Assembly (NCBI GenBank): GCA_965279135.1
Contig: OZ257133.1
Location: 1,488,001 to 1,552,000 of the forward strand
Reading direction: 5' to 3'
Length of the DNA: 64,000 nucleotides
Origin: Croceimicrobium sp965279135
GTDB taxonomy: Bacteria > Bacteroidota > Bacteroidia > Flavobacteriales > Schleiferiaceae
Shown here: positions 60,233 to 64,000 of the stretch, piece after piece
Layout of the letters: each line of letters starts with the position of its first letter
Position numbering within the stretch: the first letter of the stretch is position 1
Notes under the pieces: model-generated
The model's database searches: none
What the model saw: only the letters and a program-made list of their open reading frames with translations
Told to the model about the DNA's origin: nothing
Translations under genes and position numbers: made by a program

Positions 60233-60991
60233 TTATTCAGAAAGACTTAATCGTTGCTTTAAATGTTCTTGAAAAGCGAGACCAATTTTTAATTGAATTC
60301 CTCCTTCTAATAACAGACTTGGTGATTTAGAATGCCAGTTAACCTGTTCAATATGATCTAATACAACCAGGTAAGAACGATGAATCTGTACCAATACATT
60401 CGAGTTCTGCTCTAAAACAGTTTTGAGTTTAAGCCGCAAGAGTTTGATTTGCAACTCTCCTTCGTGCAAATAATGCACTTCTAGGTAATTGCCCTCTGAC
60501 TTAAGATACTGCAGTCTTTTAATTTCTAGTCTCAATTCATTTCTTCCCGTCTCATCTTTAAATTGAATTGCAGTAGAATGCTTTTCGGCTTTGGGCTGTT
60601 GACGGAGCAACAGGAACTCTATTGCAATCCAAATCAACCAAAACAGCCCAAAATCTAATGCAAGACTAGCTAAAGAGTCCCATCGCCAATCGCCTCCAAG
60701 CCAAAAGAAGTTCAGGCCGGTAAACATGAAATAGAGACCAACGAGGTAGACTAATAAAAACTGATAGCGCACTTTTTCTATTGCGAAAGAATCTCTCAGA
60801 AGTGTTGCTGCCACAAAGAGTACAAAGGCATAAATACCAGCCCTTTGGATCAAAGTATGTCCGCTAGCAGACAATCCGGTTTCTATACCAAATGCACGAT
60901 ACCACCACAGAAATACAAAAAGAAGCAGAGCCGCTCTAAAGGGGTGTTGTCTTGGTTGGATCCAAAACCTGACAAATGGATTGTTTTTCAT
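60233..60991 (-). CDS. Membrane-bound LytTR-family regulator
   Basis: A 252-residue protein with four N-terminal membrane helices (about residues 18-125: ALLLFVFLWWYRAFG, IYAFVLFVAATLLRDSF, FLLVYLVGLYFMFTGLNFF, LDFGLFWLIWIAIEFLLL). A C-terminal LytTR DNA-binding domain follows (IKRLQYLKSEGNYLEVHYL, LVQIHRSYLVVLDHIEQVNW). It has no receiver domain, so the membrane part is probably the sensor. The gene is divergent from thioredoxin. Confidence 0.9.
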   Translation of the reverse strand: MKNNPFVRFWIQPRQHPFRAALLLFVFLWWYRAFGIETGLSASGHTLIQRAGIYAFVLFVAATLLRDSFAIEKVRYQFLLVYLVGLYFMFTGLNFFWLGGDWRWDSLASLALDFGLFWLIWIAIEFLLLRQQPKAEKHSTAIQFKDETGRNELRLEIKRLQYLKSEGNYLEVHYLHEGELQIKLLRLKLKTVLEQNSNVLVQIHRSYLVVLDHIEQVNWHSKSPSLLLEGGIQLKIGLAFQEHLKQRLSLSE

Positions 60992-61043
60992 TATAAATCT
61001 AGAGCAAGTAACTTATAGCACCTAGTAAATATTTCTAGCCCGG

Positions 61044-61051
61044 TACCTTTG
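61044..61051 (+). promoter_or_regulatory. Promoter -7 element of the thioredoxin gene
   Basis: TACCTTTG is a perfect TAnnTTTG box 19 bases before the ATG. I see no convincing -33 box. Confidence 0.45.
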
Positions 61052-61070
61052 CAGTATCAAAATTGATGTT

Positions 61071-61433
61071 ATGGCAACTGTTAAGCTAAGTACTGAAAAA
61101 TTCAAGCAGGACGTATTCGATTATACTCAACATAAAGAATGGAAATTCCAAGGTGATAAGCCCGCTATTATTGACTTTTATGCCGATTGGTGCGGGCCAT
61201 GTCAAATGGTGGCTCCAATTTTTGAAGAGTTAAGTGATGAATACAAGGACGATTTGGTTATCTATAAAGTAGATACTGAGGTAGAGCAGGAATTGGCAGG
61301 AGCATTTGGAATTCAGAGTATTCCCTCTATCCTGTTTATTCCAAAAGAAGGAACCCCAATGATGTCGCGAGGTGCTTTACCGAAGCATGACCTTAAGAAA
61401 GTGATTGAAGAGGAATTGCTCGTCTCAGAGTAG
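61071..61433 (+). CDS. trxA: Thioredoxin
   Basis: A 120-residue thioredoxin with active site DWCGPCQ near residue 40, IDFYADWCG before it, KVDTEVEQELAGAFGIQSIP with the cis-proline, and a short N-terminal extension (residues 1-28) common in Bacteroidota. It reduces protein disulfides in the cytoplasm with thioredoxin reductase. It is followed by its own terminator. Confidence 0.94.
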   Translation: MATVKLSTEKFKQDVFDYTQHKEWKFQGDKPAIIDFYADWCGPCQMVAPIFEELSDEYKDDLVIYKVDTEVEQELAGAFGIQSIPSILFIPKEGTPMMSRGALPKHDLKKVIEEELLVSE

Positions 61434-61449
61434 ATTAAACCTGAATAAA

Positions 61450-61485
61450 AAGAAACCGCGGTCTATTTTACTGCGGTTTTTTTTT
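61450..61485 (+). terminator. Terminator of the thioredoxin gene
   Basis: AAACCGC (61453-61459) pairs with GCGGTTT (61473-61479) around an A/T-rich loop and leads into nine T bases. Confidence 0.88.
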
Positions 61486-61498
61486 GCATTTTGGAGAT

Positions 61499-62735
61499 AT
61501 GAATTCTACTCAAAACTCCCCCATTGATCCGGATTTACTAATTATTCTGGATCAGGCGGCAATCGGTCTGATTGTAGCAAACAAAAAAGGTGATATCCGG
61601 CACATGAACCAAATGGCAAAAATGATGGTAATGCCAATGTTCATGCAAACCAATATCCCTCCTGATAATATTGTGAAACTACTGGAACTCATAGCCCCAG
61701 GTATTGCAGAGACCATTGAGGCCTTTCCGGAGCCATCGGGTTTTATTCTTACCCAACAGAAGCAAACAGTTCAAATTGAGCATGAGGGCCAGCTTATAGT
61801 GCGGCACTTCTTCTATTCCATTAACAAAGTGTCGGAACAGTCTTTCGTTTACAGCTTTGACGATATAACCAACTATCACAATGCTCAGGAAGAACTAGCC
61901 CGGCTAAATCAGGAAATGGCCATTGATCGAAGTAAGTTCGAGATGGCCGCTGGGGTATTATGACATTGGTAATGCGGTGGTAGGCATTGGTTCGCACCTT
62001 ACCAAAGCTCGTCGTAGCCTGGAATCTAATGACGTCCAAACTTTAGATAAGCTACTCCAGTTCTTTGAAATGAAAAAGGATGATCTCGCTAATGCCTTAG
62101 GTGCTGCCAAAAGTGAAGCATTGAACAGCCTGGTAGTAGGACTCAAAGAAAACCAACAAAGTCTGCAAGAGGAGCTCAGTCAAAATATCAAAGAACAGAT
62201 GGGTATCACGAGTCACATCAGCGATATCCTTAGCATTCAAAGACAATATGTAACCAATTCTGAAAGTAGCAGACGGGATCCGATGGATTTAAAAAGCGTT
62301 CTTTACGATGCACTTTCGATCTTAATGGCGAGTATCGAAAAACGAGGTATAAACCTGAAGGCCGATATTCCTGAAAACTGTCCGTATTTTACGGGAGACC
62401 GCACCAAGTTGATTCAGGTATTTATCAACCTCATTAAAAATGCGTTGGATGCTATCGATGAGGCAGATCGGGAGCCAAAGAACTTAAGTATTCAGCTAAG
62501 TTTTAACGACTCTGAAATAGTGGTGAGCATAGAAGATAATGGAATCGGCTTTGAACCGGACCTATCGGAAAAACTCTTTGAAAGAGGTTATAGTACTAAA
62601 AACCAAGGTAGTGGTATAGGCTTAGCCACTAGCCGGTCGGTAATAGAAAGCCATCAAGGAACACTAGAACTAAATAGTGATGGGAAAAACCAGGGCTCGA
62701 AGGTTTTGGTGAAAATACCTATCAATAAGGATTAA
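61499..62735 (+). pseudogene. PAS-domain sensor histidine kinase, frameshifted at the H-box
   Basis: Two frames together make one kinase. The first (ATG 61499, stop TGA 61961-61963) is a PAS domain (LLIILDQAAIGLIVANKKGD, VYSFDDITNYHNAQEELARL). It is followed by SKFEMAAGVL, the run into an H-box. The second picks up at 61962 with DIGNAVVGIGSHLTKARRSL and ends with the ATPase FINLIKNALDAIDEAD, EDNGIGFEPDLSEKLF, GSGIGLATSRSV. Restoring two bases before GAC, for example CA, would read GVLHDIGNAV and supply the missing His. So the kinase is broken here, by a real deletion or a sequencing error. It lies three bases ahead of the hybrid kinase. Confidence 0.82.
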
Positions 62736-62738
62736 AAC

Positions 62739-64000
62739 ATGGATAGATTAAATGCACGCGTCCTGATCATTGATGATGAGGAAATGGTTCGTGATAATAT
62801 TGAAGAAATTCTCATTCCACAAGGGAAGCATCAGAATCGTAAAGTGGATGATGCCCTGGACCTACTTTTCGAAGAAGAAAAAAAGAAGGAATCGAAAGTG
62901 GTGGAAAATGACCAATTCCCTGATTTTCGAGTAGATAAAGCCCATAATGGGCAATTAGGTCTTGAGAAAGTGATCAAGGCTGTTGAGGAAGGCGATCCTT
63001 ATGCGGTTCTTTTTCTGGATATGCGAATGCCTGGTTGGGATGGACTGGAAACTGCTAAGCGTATCCGGAAAGTTGATGGCAAGGTTGAGATCATTATTGT
63101 AACCGCCTATTCCGACCACTCCATTGATCAGATTGTAAAGGAAGCCGGTCGCAACGTAGGTTATCATGTAAAACCTTACAATGCTGAAGAAATTCTGCAG
63201 CTAGCCACCAAGGCGGTTAATGATTATAACAAGCTCCGAAATCTAGAGGATCTTATTGCGACTACTGGTAAAATTACCATTGGTGAAAATCAGTTAAACA
63301 GCTTATTACAAAACATCTTTGATCAACTCGCCCGATATATCGGCACCGAAAATGCCGTGATGGGAATGCTTAACGAAGAAGATGATCTCGATCTCTTGTT
63401 CCAGGTGGGCAATTTTGAAGAATCACTAAATGCAGAAGCCCTGCTTAAGATGATTCGCACTGCCAGACACAATGACGAGTCCATCATTCAGGATCAAAAT
63501 GTGGTTCTAGCGCTCTTACAGGAATACCCGGTATTTGCGCTGCTAAGACCCAATGAAACACTGAAAACGGAGAAGATTTACCTTTTACAGCTCTTTATTC
63601 AAAATGCCACGCATGCCATTCAAAACGCGCATTTGCAAGAAGAACTACTGCGTAAAGAGAAACTAAGTGCTGCCGGTAATGCGCTCGGTATGCTAATGCA
63701 TGATTTGCGCACTCCCATTAAAAATATTCCTCAGCTGACTTCCCTCTTAAGAGAGGATGGAGCGAATCCGGAATTACTAGATCTCCTAGATCAAAGCTCT
63801 AAACAGGCTTCAGAGATTTTAGAAGATTTTCTGGACTTTGTGCGGGAAACCCCTATAAAGAAAGAAAAGGTTCTACTAGATGAAATCATCCAGGAAGCCT
63901 TGAAACTCACCAATGACCGGAGGGATTTAAGTGCCATTAAGATAGAACTGATGTCAACCGAGCAGGTTTACCTAAAGGGTGATCACAGTAAGATTAAGCG
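62739..64000 (+). CDS. Receiver-sensor histidine kinase, 5' part
   Basis: The frame is open from ATG 62739 to the window end (420 residues). An N-terminal receiver starts VLIIDDEEMVRDNIEEIL, has its phospho-accepting Asp in LFLDMRMPGWDG, then TAYSD and KPYN. Between its first helix and second strand there is an extra ~35-residue charged insert (KVDDALDLLFEEEKKKESKV). A GAF-like region follows at about 185-305, then the H-box GMLMHDLRTPIKNIPQLTS (His near 325). The ATPase domain begins near the end. It probably works with the upstream PAS kinase as a phosphorelay. Confidence 0.88.
   Translation, partial: MDRLNARVLIIDDEEMVRDNIEEILIPQGKHQNRKVDDALDLLFEEEKKKESKVVENDQFPDFRVDKAHNGQLGLEKVIKAVEEGDPYAVLFLDMRMPGWDGLETAKRIRKVDGKVEIIIVTAYSDHSIDQIVKEAGRNVGYHVKPYNAEEILQLATKAVNDYNKLRNLEDLIATTGKITIGENQLNSLLQNIFDQLARYIGTENAVMGMLNEEDDLDLLFQVGNFEESLNAEALLKMIRTARHNDESIIQDQNVVLALLQEYPVFALLRPNETLKTEKIYLLQLFIQNATHAIQNAHLQEELLRKEKLSAAGNALGMLMHDLRTPIKNIPQLTSLLREDGANPELLDLLDQSSKQASEILEDFLDFVRETPIKKEKVLLDEIIQEALKLTNDRRDLSAIKIELMSTEQVYLKGDHSKIK

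Overview
The window is one stretch of a Bacteroidota chromosome, most probably a marine Flavobacteriales lineage of the Cryomorphaceae/Schleiferiaceae kind (the family level is inferred). Supporting signs are type IX secretion (T9SS) C-terminal sorting domains on two secreted proteins, a fused E1 alpha/beta 2-oxoacid dehydrogenase, the coaX-barrel-TPR-LptC-CNNM gene order, start sites without Shine-Dalgarno sequences, and several TTTG-N18-21-TAnnTTTG promoters typical of this phylum.

Left part (1-20 kb). An ECF42-type sigma factor sits with its DGPF and VOC companions. Small membrane and secreted proteins, a di-haem peroxidase and a DUF2339 membrane protein follow. Next come the fused E1 dehydrogenase, an RsmB-type rRNA methyltransferase that seems to start at CTG, and MurQ. 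After a tract of ~50 bp repeats lie a secreted M28 peptidase and a tight minus-strand envelope cluster (coaX, beta-barrel, TPR protein, lptC, small membrane protein, CNNM/CBS transporter).

Island (20.1-28.0 kb). An AT-rich element of about 7.9 kb lies at the 3' end of tRNA-Phe(GAA). It is bounded by a 21 bp direct repeat, and each copy runs into its own terminator. It carries a possible integrase scrap, a RadC/JAB gene broken by a nonsense codon, an IS3-family transposase relic and a dispersed 43 bp repeat. Its intact cargo is unfamiliar: a lipocalin-like protein overlapping a DUF4286 protein, a membrane/coiled-coil/TPR protein, and two exported, probable outer-membrane beta-barrel proteins. 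It is the part of the window most likely to hold undescribed biology.

Right part (28-64 kb). Mostly housekeeping: a Kef-type antiporter coupled to a glutaredoxin-like protein, a TPR histidine kinase, msrB, trmD, rplS, an aroC-symporter-AsmA-PorE-like run, lpdA, ridA/pabA back to back, gyrB, fabI, rhomboid, type II NADH dehydrogenase, a DUF4252-padR-pspC operon behind a near-perfect promoter, two serine hydrolases, LytTR and thioredoxin. The window ends in a two-component pair. Its first kinase is frameshifted exactly where the phospho-accepting histidine is expected, and its second is a hybrid kinase whose receiver domain carries an unusual insertion. That gene runs off the end of the window.
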